A stretch of 32,359 nucleotides of DNA from an uncultured Cellvibrionales bacterium (GCA_937864065.1 CALMIC010000208.1:1-32359), one strand, 5' to 3'; numbered from the stretch's first letter, positions 8,619 to 16,287 are shown. Notes: generated by a model from the sequence alone, not told the origin. Numbers and translations: made by a program.

Positions 8619-9298
8619 TACGCTGTGACAGTTTGCTTCTGCTGTTGTTCAGCGAGTGCCAGCAAGGCGTGTATGGCAGCCACCACCAGGGTGGAGCCGC
8701 CCTTGCGTCCCTGGGTGATGATCCAGGGTACTTCGCTGAGTTCGGCGAGCAGGTCTTTTGATTCCGCTGCAGAGACAAAGCCCACCGGCATGCCGATGAT
8801 CAGTGCCGGACGCAGTCCTTCTTCGCGAATCAGCCGGATAACTTCCAGCAGGGCTGTCGGTGCATTGCCCACGGCAACAATGGCGCCATCCAGCAAGCCT
8901 GATCGCTGTGCCTTGCGCATGGCAAATACGGCGCGGGTGGAGTCGGCAGCTTTTGCATCCCGAATCACATCCTCATCACTGATGAACTGGTGCAGATGTA
9001 CACCGAAGTGTCCGAGGCGAGGTGTGGACACGCCTACGCAGATCATTTCCACATCGGCCACAATGGGTCGTGCTTGCAGAATGGCATCGCGACCTGCTGC
9101 AACCGCTTGCGGGTGAAAACGGGTTAGTCCGTTGAACTCAAAGTCTGCCGTGGCATGGATCATGCGGCGCACCAGCGGCCATTGTTCGGCGCTGTAGTTG
9201 TGATTGCCCGCCTCTTCATCGACGACGGCAAACGATTCATGTTCGATCTGCTGGCCTAGCCGGGTCATCTGTTCGGTGGCGACATTGGGGGTATCCAT
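8618..9298 (-). CDS. cbiC: Precorrin-8X methylmutase CbiC/CobH
   Basis: Moves the C11 methyl to C12, turning cobalt-precorrin-8 into cobyrinic acid. Key features are RRMIHATADFEF with the likely catalytic histidine, ILQARPIVADVEM, ISDEDVIRDAKAADSTRA, VAVGNAPTALLEVIRLI, and GMPVGFVSAAESKDLL with the family's ITQGRKGGST. Start choice: a GTG at 9308-9310 overlaps the cbiX stop (GTGA), but the ATG at 9296-9298 has GTGAGG about 6 nt upstream while the GTG has no Shine-Dalgarno. I therefore prefer the ATG (226 residues); the GTG start would add four residues. It joins cbiD through TAATG. Confidence 0.95.
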   Translation of the reverse strand: MDTPNVATEQMTRLGQQIEHESFAVVDEEAGNHNYSAEQWPLVRRMIHATADFEFNGLTRFHPQAVAAGRDAILQARPIVADVEMICVGVSTPRLGHFGVHLHQFISDEDVIRDAKAADSTRAVFAMRKAQRSGLLDGAIVAVGNAPTALLEVIRLIREEGLRPALIIGMPVGFVSAAESKDLLAELSEVPWIITQGRKGGSTLVVAAIHALLALAEQQQKQTVTA

Positions 9299-9306
9299 TG
9301 TGGGCC

Positions 9307-10194
9307 TCACGCGGCTTGGTGTTTGTGGTTGTGGTTTTCGTGGTTGTGATGTTCGTTTGTATGGCCATGATCATGGCCATGACCCAGATCGTGTGCTATT
9401 TCACGAAACTTGCATCCATCGCAGGGCATCTGCGCTTGTGGTTCTCCTGCCAATGCGGCATCGATGTTGCGCTGGATCAGATTCAGGATTTCCGGCTCAA
9501 AACCGAAGTGTTCGCCGGCAGTGATTCGCACATGGGGATATTGCTGTTGCAGGTGCCTTACCTGACGCTTGATGCGCTCAATGAGAGTGCCGGTAAACAG
9601 GTAGTACGGCAGTACGATGACCTGCATCATGCCCAGTTGTACCTGACGCTGCACCACGCGCTCCAGACGCGGGTAGGTGATACCGGTAAACGCGATGTCG
9701 ACCAGTTCGTGGCGGCCTCCTTCCTGTAACCAGCGCGCCATTTTGGCGACTTCGCCATTGGCCTGGCGGTCGGAAGCTCCGCGACCCAGCAGCACAACGC
9801 CGGTGGTGGAAGGGTCTGGCATATCCAGTGCGCTCATTCCTGTATTGAGTCGGCGCTTCATGATAGCAAGAATGTCATCGCAAGCGCCGAGGTGTGGTGT
9901 GTAGATAAACTCGCAGTGCGGAAAGTGTTCGCGCGCATGCTCGATATGCTCAGGAATTTCCATTTTCACATGCCCTGCAGCATTGAGGATCAGCGGAACC
10001 ACCACGACGCGGCTGGCATTTTTTGCGGCACGCGCCAGGCCTTCATCCAGCAACACATCCGCAAATTCGATAAAGCACAGGTCAATGCGCCTTCCAGGTT
10101 GCTGCTCGCGCCAGCGCTGGGTGAATATTTCTATTTCACGGTTGCCGTTGGTATCGCGCGAGCCGTGGCCAACCAGCAGGATGGTATCGCTCAT
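9307..10194 (-). CDS. cbiX: Sirohydrochlorin cobaltochelatase CbiX, long form with His-rich tail
   Basis: Inserts Co2+ into sirohydrochlorin, the committing step of the early-cobalt pathway. The 295 residues contain two similar halves: LLVGHGSRD at 6 with His10, and VVLLGRGASD at 133 where that histidine is Arg. A second probable metal histidine is His75 (NAAGHVKMEIP); His10/His75 match the pair known in short archaeal CbiX. The C-terminus has MPCDGC at 256-261, matching the MxCxxC motif reported for the Bacillus megaterium long CbiX, followed by 11 histidines within residues 268-292. The tail probably binds or stores cobalt. ATGA overlap with cobM upstream. Confidence 0.95.
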   Translation of the reverse strand: MSDTILLVGHGSRDTNGNREIEIFTQRWREQQPGRRIDLCFIEFADVLLDEGLARAAKNASRVVVVPLILNAAGHVKMEIPEHIEHAREHFPHCEFIYTPHLGACDDILAIMKRRLNTGMSALDMPDPSTTGVVLLGRGASDRQANGEVAKMARWLQEGGRHELVDIAFTGITYPRLERVVQRQVQLGMMQVIVLPYYLFTGTLIERIKRQVRHLQQQYPHVRITAGEHFGFEPEILNLIQRNIDAALAGEPQAQMPCDGCKFREIAHDLGHGHDHGHTNEHHNHENHNHKHQAA

Positions 10195-10991
10195 GATTTT
10201 TGTTCCTCGTCGGTGACGGACGCTTTGCGAAAGCGATGTGTGAAGGAAGGGTCATACAATTTTGATTTTTTCAGTTCCGGCCAGTGCCGTGCGCCCAGTG
10301 CCGGGCTGGCAACGATCATCGCTTGCGAGGTGATACCTTCCGCCATGCAGCGTTCGCGAATGTCTGACAGTGTTCCGCGCACAATTTTTTCTTCGCCCGG
10401 CCAGCTGGCTTTCTGTACTACCAGTATCGGAGATTGCTCGCTCCAGCCGGCCATCAGCAATTCGCGCCGGATGGTTTTGAGCAGTGTGATGGACAAATAC
10501 ATACAGATCGTGCAGTGGTGTGCAGCGAGTTCGGCCAGTGATTCTCCTTCCGGCATTGGTGTGCGTCCTTCGACACGCGTGAGAATTACCGTCTGGGTGA
10601 TTTCTGGCAGCGTCAAGGTTTCGCAGGCACTCGCCATGGAAGCCATGGCGGAAGTCACGCCAGGCACCACGGCAACAGGCACGTCGGCGGCATCGAGCGG
10701 CTGGATCATTTCGATCAGCGCGCCGTACAGGCCGGGATCGCCGGTCTGCAGGCGAATGACAGTTATGTGTTGCCGCGCGCGGGAGATCAGCCAGTCAGTG
10801 ATCTCATTGAGTGTCATGTCTTTTGAGTCCGCGACCTCGCAGCCAGCGGGGGCCCACTGCGTAGCGGCTTCCGATACCAGCGAGCCGGCAAACAGGATGG
10901 CACCAGCCTGTGCAATCAGGTCGCGGCCTTTCAGGGTGAGCAGTTGCGGATCGCCGGGACCGGCGCCCACGAAATGTACGGTGCCTGTCAT
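10191..10991 (-). CDS. cobM: Precorrin-4 / cobalt-precorrin-4 C11-methyltransferase CobM/CbiF
   Basis: SAM-dependent C11 methylation of (cobalt-)precorrin-4. It is 266 residues, the normal family length plus a short charged tail. Motifs are [17 protein letters not shown] near residue 6, ILFAGSLVS near 31, RLQTGDPGLYGALIEMI near 79, VVPGVTSAMASMASACETLTLPE near 108, and MYLSI near 162. The C-terminal 30 residues, after ALGARHW, are basic and hydrophilic. It is coupled by ATGA overlaps to cobB upstream and cbiX downstream. Confidence 0.95.
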   Translation of the reverse strand: MTGTVHFVGAGPGDPQLLTLKGRDLIAQAGAILFAGSLVSEAATQWAPAGCEVADSKDMTLNEITDWLISRARQHITVIRLQTGDPGLYGALIEMIQPLDAADVPVAVVPGVTSAMASMASACETLTLPEITQTVILTRVEGRTPMPEGESLAELAAHHCTICMYLSITLLKTIRRELLMAGWSEQSPILVVQKASWPGEEKIVRGTLSDIRERCMAEGITSQAMIVASPALGARHWPELKKSKLYDPSFTHRFRKASVTDEEQKS

Positions 10992-12283
10992 GCAGCAAAC
11001 AACCTCGCTGTGGCGTCGGGATTGGACGGGAAATACAGATGCAGGTAAGAGGCGTGCAGGCGACCATCGCGGTACACCGCTTCCGGCTTGCCGCGCTTGC
11101 CGGCAGTCATCGCAAACGGCGTCAGCGGCGAGGTGGTCAGTGAATGATGGAAGGTGTGACCGCGCACAACGCCTTCTGGCAGTTCAATGCTGTGAAGCCC
11201 GAGATTGGTGAGTTTGTTCTGCATGACAGCATCGCCGCGCAATAGTCCGGCCATTGGCGCTTTGTGGCCATGCTTGTCGGTCAGAGAATCCAGCAGATAC
11301 AGCAGGCCGCCGCATTCGGCGATAATGGGCTTGCCGGCATCGTGATGATTTTTCAACGCATCTTTCATCGACCGGTTGCTCGCCAGTGCATCGAGATGCA
11401 GTTCTGGATAGCCGCCGGGCAGATAGACTGCATCGCACTCCGGTAATATTTCATCAGCCAGCGGCGAAAAGAAAACGAGTGTCGCACCCAGTTCGCGCAG
11501 GCAGTCGATGTTGGCGCGATACAGAAACGAAAACGCGCTGTCGCGGGCAATGGCAATGGTTTTCCCCCGCAGGGGTGAGGCTTGCTGCGCCGGTGTTGAT
11601 CGCGCCTCCACAAAAACAACCGGAGGAGGCAGTGCAGCAGTTGCAGTTTCTGCCAGCGCGTCAGCCATGCGTTCGAGACGAGCATTCAGATCAGCAATCT
11701 CGCCGGCCTGTACCAGCCCGAGATGGCGTGATGGTAGCGAGTTCTCATCATCCTGCCGGAAAATAGCGCCGTACCACGCCATGCCTTCTGGCAGGCTGCT
11801 GCGCAGCAAGTTGGCGTGACTGGCACTGGCAACATGGTTGGCCAGTACGCCGGCAAAAGGAAGATCGGCACGATAGCTGGCAAGCCCGTTCGCCAACGCA
11901 CCAAAAGTTTGTGCCATGGCACTGGCGCTGATAACGGCGAGTACGGGGATGCCGAGCAGCATGGCAAGATCGGCACTGGAGGGTTCGCCGTCGAACAGGC
12001 CCATCACGCCTTCAATCAGGATCAGGTCGGCGTCAGCAGCAGCGTGGTAGAGCAGATCGCGGCAGTGCGCTTCTCCCCCCATCCATAAATCCAGTTGGTA
12101 AACCGGATGGCCACAAGCGCGCTCGTGGATCATCGGATCGAGAAAATCCGGACCGCACTTGAACACGCGCACGCGTCGTCCTGCCCGTGTATGCAAACGG
12201 GCCAGTGCAGCGGTGACGGTGGTCTTGCCCTGACCGGAAGCCGGCGCTGCGATAAACAGCGCCGGGCAGTGGCGGGTGGTCAT
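10988..12283 (-). CDS. cobB: Cobyrinate a,c-diamide synthase CobB/CbiA
   Basis: ATP- and glutamine-dependent amidation of the a- and c-acetates of cobyrinic acid. The 431 residues show a P-loop APASGQGKTTVTAALARLH at 13, FKCGPDFLDPMIHE near 40, and IEGVMGLFDG near 90. The C-terminal class I glutaminase domain has AVYLPGGYPELHL, the nucleophile-type IIAECGGLLYLL near 316, and the histidine in GRLHASYLHLYF close to the end. It starts 2 nt after the cbiM stop and overlaps cobM by 4 bp. CobB here means the cobyrinate enzyme, not the sirtuin deacylase of the same name. Confidence 0.96.
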   Translation of the reverse strand: MTTRHCPALFIAAPASGQGKTTVTAALARLHTRAGRRVRVFKCGPDFLDPMIHERACGHPVYQLDLWMGGEAHCRDLLYHAAADADLILIEGVMGLFDGEPSSADLAMLLGIPVLAVISASAMAQTFGALANGLASYRADLPFAGVLANHVASASHANLLRSSLPEGMAWYGAIFRQDDENSLPSRHLGLVQAGEIADLNARLERMADALAETATAALPPPVVFVEARSTPAQQASPLRGKTIAIARDSAFSFLYRANIDCLRELGATLVFFSPLADEILPECDAVYLPGGYPELHLDALASNRSMKDALKNHHDAGKPIIAECGGLLYLLDSLTDKHGHKAPMAGLLRGDAVMQNKLTNLGLHSIELPEGVVRGHTFHHSLTTSPLTPFAMTAGKRGKPEAVYRDGRLHASYLHLYFPSNPDATARLFAA

Positions 12284-12285
12284 AT

Positions 12286-12939
12286 TCAGGCTGCAGAAGA
12301 GCCGCGGACATCAACAAAGCAAGCCGTCAGCAGCTTGCTGTCCTGATAGCGCTTGAGCAATGCGATGGCGCCCAGTGTCACCAGCGGCTCGACGGCTACC
12401 ACAGCCAGATAAGAACTGGCAAAACGCGCCCAGTCCAGGAGTGGTGTGGCCTCTTCGCCGATCGAGAGCCAGAAACCGACCATAGCGGTGACGCCGGTGT
12501 AATACATGGCGTCCAGCTTGACGATGGCCTGCCAGTCCAGCGATGTCACTGTATGGCGTGCGCGATAGGCGTGCACGGCGGCCAGTGGCAGGATCAGCGA
12601 CAGCGAATTGACGGCGAGGTGTATCAGGTCCGCTGGTTCGAACAGGAAGCCTTGCAGCAACAGACCGATGGCAAAACCGAACAGAGTGGGCAGGAAACCC
12701 AGCGTCAGGTACATCGCCATCGCGCCGACAAAATGTAACTCGGATGGCCCTACAGGCATGTGGAAACTCTCCATGAACACGGAGAAGAAAACCGCTGCCA
12801 GACCAGTGCGCAGCAGGGTTACTGGCAGTTGCGCGCGCTGGCGCAATAGCTGCAGGCCGTAAAAGCCCAGGGTGGAAATGGCGGCCGCATTGGCCAGGGC
12901 GACCTTGGCGGCCGAGACGGTACCGGGTTCAATATGCAT
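12286..12939 (-). CDS. cbiM: CbiM-like cobalt/nickel transporter substrate-binding membrane protein
   Basis: Substrate-specific membrane component of ECF-type Co2+/Ni2+ importers. The 217-residue protein begins MHIEPG; in characterised CbiM/NikM proteins the N-terminal Met1-His2 segment enters the metal site. About six hydrophobic segments are visible (residues about 14-32, 40-58, 70-100, 108-125, 145-162, 172-197). The glycine- and histidine-rich patterns of the family are present (FHMPVGPSELHFVG near 58). Start: ATG at 12937-12939 with GAGGAG about 7 nt upstream. It is first in the riboswitch-controlled operon, so cobalt import is the likely job. No cbiN, cbiQ or cbiO partner lies next to it. 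It could also be a divergent homologue with a different metal. Confidence 0.85.
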   Translation of the reverse strand: MHIEPGTVSAAKVALANAAAISTLGFYGLQLLRQRAQLPVTLLRTGLAAVFFSVFMESFHMPVGPSELHFVGAMAMYLTLGFLPTLFGFAIGLLLQGFLFEPADLIHLAVNSLSLILPLAAVHAYRARHTVTSLDWQAIVKLDAMYYTGVTAMVGFWLSIGEEATPLLDWARFASSYLAVVAVEPLVTLGAIALLKRYQDSKLLTACFVDVRGSSAA

Positions 12940-13071
12940 GACGTGCTCCTCGCAAGTGAATACGCGGAGGGCTCAACGTCGGGAGAGCGCCGGGCATAGC
13001 GAAGCCCGGCAAGGCTGCCATACGTCACCCGCCCCACCGCAGGTTCGTGACTCGCCAGTGCAAACACTGGC
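12940..13071 (-). promoter_or_regulatory. Riboswitch expression platform and cbiM leader
   Basis: Between the B12 box and the cbiM ATG lie two clear hairpins: GCCAGTG-TTTG-CACTGGC (13054-13071) and GCCGGGC-8 nt-GCCCGGC (12989-13010). Neither is followed by a U-tract, so translational control is more likely than transcription termination. The Shine-Dalgarno GCGAGGAG (12946-12953) could pair, with a 2-nt bulge, with CTCCGC (12964-12969). This pairing is inferred by eye. Confidence 0.5.
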
Positions 13072-13287
13072 TGTGCGGCAGGCCGGTCTCCGGACTTGCG
13101 AGTGCGTGCAGTCCTGCACGCTGACGGGCGCCTTCCCATGCCGGATCTCTGCGATCTGTGGCACAGTGGCTGTTGCCGGTCTCTACTCGCTTACCGTTGC
13201 GGGGGCAGTGCCGGAATAGTCTTCCCGTAGGGTTGACGCACCGGCTTCCCGTTTCACCGTCAGAGCGATTGCTCATCGGGCACCTGA
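13072..13287 (-). promoter_or_regulatory. Cobalamin riboswitch in the cob operon leader
   Basis: On the minus strand the conserved AdoCbl/Cbl aptamer elements appear in order: GGTGCCC (13278-13284), GGTGAAACGGGAAGCCGGTG, CACTGCCCCCGCAACGGTAAG, CATGGGAAGGCGCC, and the B12 box AGTCCGGAGACCGGCCTGCC (13077-13096). It lies upstream of cbiM and starts just after a predicted promoter. When bound by cobalamin such elements usually repress the operon, here corrin synthesis and metal import. Confidence 0.96.
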
Positions 13288-13297
13288 AGCGGGGCTA

Positions 13298-13326
13298 ACT
13301 CTAGCGGGATTTTTCCGGGCGGGCAA
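13298..13326 (-). promoter_or_regulatory. Sigma70-like promoter of the cob operon
   Basis: On the minus strand TTGCCC (13321-13326) and TAGAGT (13298-13303) are separated by 17 nt. The predicted start, near 13290, falls just upstream of the first riboswitch helix, which is where the promoter should be. Each hexamer matches consensus at four of six positions. Confidence 0.6.
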
Positions 13327-13327
13327 G

Positions 13328-13348
13328 CTGCGGGCATTAAACCCGCAG
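13328..13348 (-). terminator. Possible hairpin terminator after the RIO kinase gene
   Basis: A perfect 7-bp stem with 7-nt loop (CTGCGGG...CCCGCAG) lies 13 bp past the kinase stop codon. There is no U-tract after it on the minus strand. It abuts the -35 of the cob promoter, so it may separate the two units, but termination is uncertain. Confidence 0.35.
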
Positions 13349-13361
13349 TAAGAACGAGGGC

Positions 13362-14210
13362 TTATTCGGCCTCGCGCATGCGTTCCTGGCGCTGCATTTC
13401 TTCCTTGATGGCGGCGTCGATTTCGCGCAATACGCCGCGCACATCGGCCTTGCGTGTGGTTTCGGCAAACTGGCCGGTCAGTACGGTGTCAGGCGTCAGA
13501 TCGCCGTTTGCGTAATGCTTCCAGATTTCCTTGCCATAGTGCGTCTGCAGCAGTTCGGGTGCGAAACGGCCGAAAAAGTCGGCGAGGTTTTCCACGTCAC
13601 GTTCGAGCAGGCGCGCCGCGTGGTTGTTGTGTACGGCATCGACAGCCTGCGGCAGGTCGATGATGACCGGTCCGTCGGCAGCGAGCAGGATGTTGAATTC
13701 GGACAGGTCGCCATGCACAAGGCCGGCGCACAGCATGCGCACCACCTCGCGCACGAGCTGGGCATGCCATTGCCGCGCTTCGTCGGGGGTCAGCATCACG
13801 TCATTGAGGCGCGGCGCCGGCTGGCCGTCGGCATCTTCCACCACGTCCATCAACAGCACGCCTTCAAAGAAGCCGTAGGTTTTCGGCACCCGCACACCGG
13901 CGGCGGCGAGTCGGTACAGTGCCTCCACCTCGGCAGTCTGCCAGAGGCTTTCCTGTTCATGCTTGCCGTAGCGGGAGCCCTTTTCCATGGCGCGGGCGCG
14001 GCGGCTGTTGCGCACCTTGCGGCCCTCCTGGTACTCGACGGCCTGGCGGAAGCTGCGCTGGTTGGCTTCCTTGTATACCTTGGCGCAGCGGGTGTGGCCG
14101 CCGCAGCGGACGAGGTAGACAGCCGCCTCCTTGCCGCTCTTGAGCTGGCGCAGCACGTCGTCGATGATGCCGTCCTCGAGGAGCGGCTGCAGGCGTTGCG
14201 GAATCTTCAT
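13362..14210 (-). CDS. RIO1-family serine protein kinase
   Basis: Atypical protein kinase of the RIO family. The 282 residues show the nucleotide-loop equivalent SGKEAAVYLVRC near 25, the ATP-site lysine in CAKVYKE (Lys44), the RIO insertion EGRKVRNSRRARAM at 62-75, the catalytic loop HGDLSEFN at 166-173 (Asp168), and the metal-binding loop VIIDLPQA at 182-189 (Asp185). The C-terminal 30 residues are charged and helical. Archaeal and eukaryotic RIO kinases act in ribosome maturation; the function of bacterial versions is poorly known. The ATG at 14208-14210 has no strong Shine-Dalgarno. It is divergent from lptM and lies behind the cob promoter, with no obvious link to cobalamin. Confidence 0.9.
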   Translation of the reverse strand: MKIPQRLQPLLEDGIIDDVLRQLKSGKEAAVYLVRCGGHTRCAKVYKEANQRSFRQAVEYQEGRKVRNSRRARAMEKGSRYGKHEQESLWQTAEVEALYRLAAAGVRVPKTYGFFEGVLLMDVVEDADGQPAPRLNDVMLTPDEARQWHAQLVREVVRMLCAGLVHGDLSEFNILLAADGPVIIDLPQAVDAVHNNHAARLLERDVENLADFFGRFAPELLQTHYGKEIWKHYANGDLTPDTVLTGQFAETTRKADVRGVLREIDAAIKEEMQRQERMREAE

Positions 14211-14231
14211 GGAGGCAGTTTACCTTATACT
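14203..14231 (+). promoter_or_regulatory. Candidate promoter for lptM-lysA, overlapping a divergent -10
   Basis: TATACT at 14226-14231 is a good -10 for the rightward genes, but the sequence 17 nt before it (ATCTTC) is a weak -35. On the opposite strand the same bases read TATAAG, a possible -10 for the kinase gene. The 55-bp divergent gap holds nothing else that I can recognise. Confidence 0.35.
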
Positions 14232-14265
14232 GGCGCCTTGCCCGATTGCTGAAGCCGAGAGTCCC

Positions 14266-14457
14266 ATGCGTTCCCTGATTGCCCCTGTCCTGATGACCCT
14301 GTTGCTGGCCGGCTGCGGCCAGACCGGCCCTCTGTATTTACCGGAAAAAGAGCTGCCGAAAGACGAGCCGGCACCTGCGCCTGCCGTTAAGGCCGCGCCT
14401 GCCGCAGCGGAGAACCCGGCCGCACCGGCGGCTGTTGAGGCGACAGAGGCGAAATAA
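14266..14457 (+). CDS. lptM: LptM (YifL)-type small outer-membrane lipoprotein
   Basis: 63-residue lipoprotein precursor. MRSLIAPVLMTLLLAGCG is a lipoprotein signal peptide with lipobox LLAGC, followed by the family hallmark GQTGPLYLP. The rest is a low-complexity Pro/Ala/Glu tail. In E. coli LptM binds the LptD-LptE translocon and helps LptD disulfide maturation; this role is inferred by family. The start is the ATG at 14266; a longer reading frame from 14131 overlaps the kinase gene and has no lipobox near its start. lysA begins 2 nt after its stop. This lptM-lysA order is common in gammaproteobacteria, often with dapF next, but here a Nudix gene follows. Confidence 0.9.
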   Translation: MRSLIAPVLMTLLLAGCGQTGPLYLPEKELPKDEPAPAPAVKAAPAAAENPAAPAAVEATEAK

Positions 14458-14459
14458 GC

Positions 14460-15722
14460 ATGAGCATGCAGCTGCAGGTGTTCACCCACCATAACGGTGA
14501 ACTGTGTGCCGAGGGTGTCAGGCTCAGCGACATTGCTGCGCGTTTCGGCACCCCGACCTACGTCTACAGCCGCGCGGCGATCACGGCCAGCTACCAGGCC
14601 TACAGCGGGGCGCTGGCGGGTTGTGACCACCGCATCTGCTTTGCGGTGAAGGCGAATTCCAACCTCGCGGTGCTGAACGTGCTGGCACGGCTCGGAGCCG
14701 GTTTCGATATCGTTTCCGTGGGTGAGCTGGAACGCGTACTGGCCGCTGGCGGTGACCCGGCCGGCGTGGTGTTTTCCGGCATTGGCAAGCGCGAAGACGA
14801 GATTGCGCGTGCGCTTGAAGTCGGTATCCACTGCTTCAATGTGGAATCGCGCGCCGAGTTGCAGCGTATCCAGGCCGTGGCGGCACGCATGGGTGTCGTC
14901 GCGCCGGTATCGCTGCGCGTCAACCCGGATGTCGACGCCAACACGCACCCGTACATTTCCACCGGCTTGCGTGAGAACAAGTTCGGCATCGACATGATCG
15001 AGGCGCTGGACGTCTACCGTGAAGCCGCGCGGCTGCCAAATATCCGCGTGAAGGGCATCGATTGTCACATCGGTTCGCAGCTGACGGAACTCACGCCATT
15101 CCTGGATGCACTGCAGATCGTGCTGAAACTGGTCGATACACTGGCTGCGGAAAACATCGTCATCGAGCATCTCGATATCGGCGGTGGCCTCGGCGTCAAT
15201 TACAAGCCGGGTGACATGGCACCGACGCCGGGTGATTACATGAAAGCGGTGCGTGCCCAGCTCGGGAACCGCAAGCTGAAGCTCATCATCGAGCCAGGCC
15301 GCTCCATCGTTGCGAACGCCGGTGTGCTGCTGACGCGCGTCGACCTGCTGAAGTCGACACCGTCGCACCACTTTGCCGTGGTGGATGCTGCGATGAACGA
15401 CCTGATCCGGCCCGCGCTGTACCAGGCCTGGCAAAAGATCGAGCCGGTGCGTGAGCATGCCGGCAAGGCGCACATCTACGATGTGGTGGGCCCGGTGTGC
15501 GAGACCGGTGACTTCCTCGGCAAGGGACGCGAACTGACGCTCGACGCCGGTGACCTGCTCGCAATCCACGGCAGCGGTGCGTACGGCTTCGTGATGAGCT
15601 CGAACTACAACAGCCGGCCGCGCGCGGCGGAAGTGATGGTCGATGGCGAGCAGGTGTTCACCGTGCGCGCCCGCGAAACGCTGGCTGACCTGTGGCGCGG
15701 CGAATCCGTGCTGCCCGCCTGA
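14460..15722 (+). CDS. lysA: Diaminopimelate decarboxylase
   Basis: PLP enzyme of fold type III that converts meso-diaminopimelate to lysine. The 420 residues match the family. The PLP lysine lies in CFAVKANSN near residue 60; the glycine-rich phosphate-binding stretch is HLDIGGGLGVNY near 239; IEPGRSIVANAG is near 277; the second-subunit cysteine motif VVGPVCETGDFLG is near 340; and GAYGFVMSSNYNSRPR is near 378. It starts 2 nt after lptM. Confidence 0.98.
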   Translation: MSMQLQVFTHHNGELCAEGVRLSDIAARFGTPTYVYSRAAITASYQAYSGALAGCDHRICFAVKANSNLAVLNVLARLGAGFDIVSVGELERVLAAGGDPAGVVFSGIGKREDEIARALEVGIHCFNVESRAELQRIQAVAARMGVVAPVSLRVNPDVDANTHPYISTGLRENKFGIDMIEALDVYREAARLPNIRVKGIDCHIGSQLTELTPFLDALQIVLKLVDTLAAENIVIEHLDIGGGLGVNYKPGDMAPTPGDYMKAVRAQLGNRKLKLIIEPGRSIVANAGVLLTRVDLLKSTPSHHFAVVDAAMNDLIRPALYQAWQKIEPVREHAGKAHIYDVVGPVCETGDFLGKGRELTLDAGDLLAIHGSGAYGFVMSSNYNSRPRAAEVMVDGEQVFTVRARETLADLWRGESVLPA

Positions 15723-15741
15723 TGTTGCGGGATTGCTGTTG

Positions 15742-16287
15742 ATGTTGCCGACGAAATTCTGCGCCCATTGCGGCAGCGAAGTGCGCCTGCTAGTGCCGGC
15801 CGGGGACAACCGCGAGCGCCATGTCTGCGTCAGTTGCGAGACCGTGCACTACCACAACCCGCGCATCATCACCGGTTGTTTGCCGGTGTACGGTGACCAG
15901 GTGTTGTTGTGCAAACGCGCGATCGAGCCACGGCTCGGTTTCTGGACCTTGCCGGCCGGATTCCTCGAACTCGGCGAAACCGTGGCGGAAGGCGCCGCGC
16001 GCGAAACGCAGGAAGAAGCCGGCGCGCAGGTCACCATCGGCGACCTGTACTGCATGTTCAACCTGCCGCACATCGGCCAGGTCTACATGATGTACCTCGC
16101 CGAATTGCAGGAGCCGGTGTTTGCGCCGCGCACGGAAGAGTCGCTCGAAGTCCGCCTGTTCCGCGAAGACGAGATCCCGCTGAAGGAACTGGCATTCCGC
16201 ACCATGTGGCGCACTTTGCACCACTACTTTGAAGACAGGAAAACCGGCAGGTTTTCCCTGCACGTGGAAGATATCGGGCCGTTGTGA
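15742..16287 (+). CDS. Nudix hydrolase with N-terminal zinc ribbon
   Basis: Predicted pyrophosphohydrolase of 181 residues. The N-terminus has a zinc-ribbon-like CAHCG...CVSCETVHYHNP (four cysteines within about 30 residues), the arrangement of the Nudix_N_2 zinc ribbon. It is followed by a complete Nudix box: GFLELGETVAEGAARETQEEAGA (G-x5-E-x7-R-E-x2-E-E). Substrate cannot be read from the sequence; relatives act on nucleotide diphosphate derivatives such as NADH or ADP-ribose. The ATG at 15742 is preferred because the longer frame to 15643 would overlap lysA, but its Shine-Dalgarno is weak. It ends 20 nt before the delta-60 protein start. Confidence 0.88.
   Translation: MLPTKFCAHCGSEVRLLVPAGDNRERHVCVSCETVHYHNPRIITGCLPVYGDQVLLCKRAIEPRLGFWTLPAGFLELGETVAEGAARETQEEAGAQVTIGDLYCMFNLPHIGQVYMMYLAELQEPVFAPRTEESLEVRLFREDEIPLKELAFRTMWRTLHHYFEDRKTGRFSLHVEDIGPL

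Noticed and set aside
12989-13010. Hairpin GCCGGGC/GCCCGGC considered as an intrinsic terminator
   Set aside because: No run of U follows on the minus strand. It is better described as part of the riboswitch expression platform.
14220-15809. 529-codon frame antisense to lysA
   Set aside because: It mirrors the codon structure of lysA, has no recognisable domain and spans the lptM-lysA-Nudix junctions. It is a GC-rich shadow frame.
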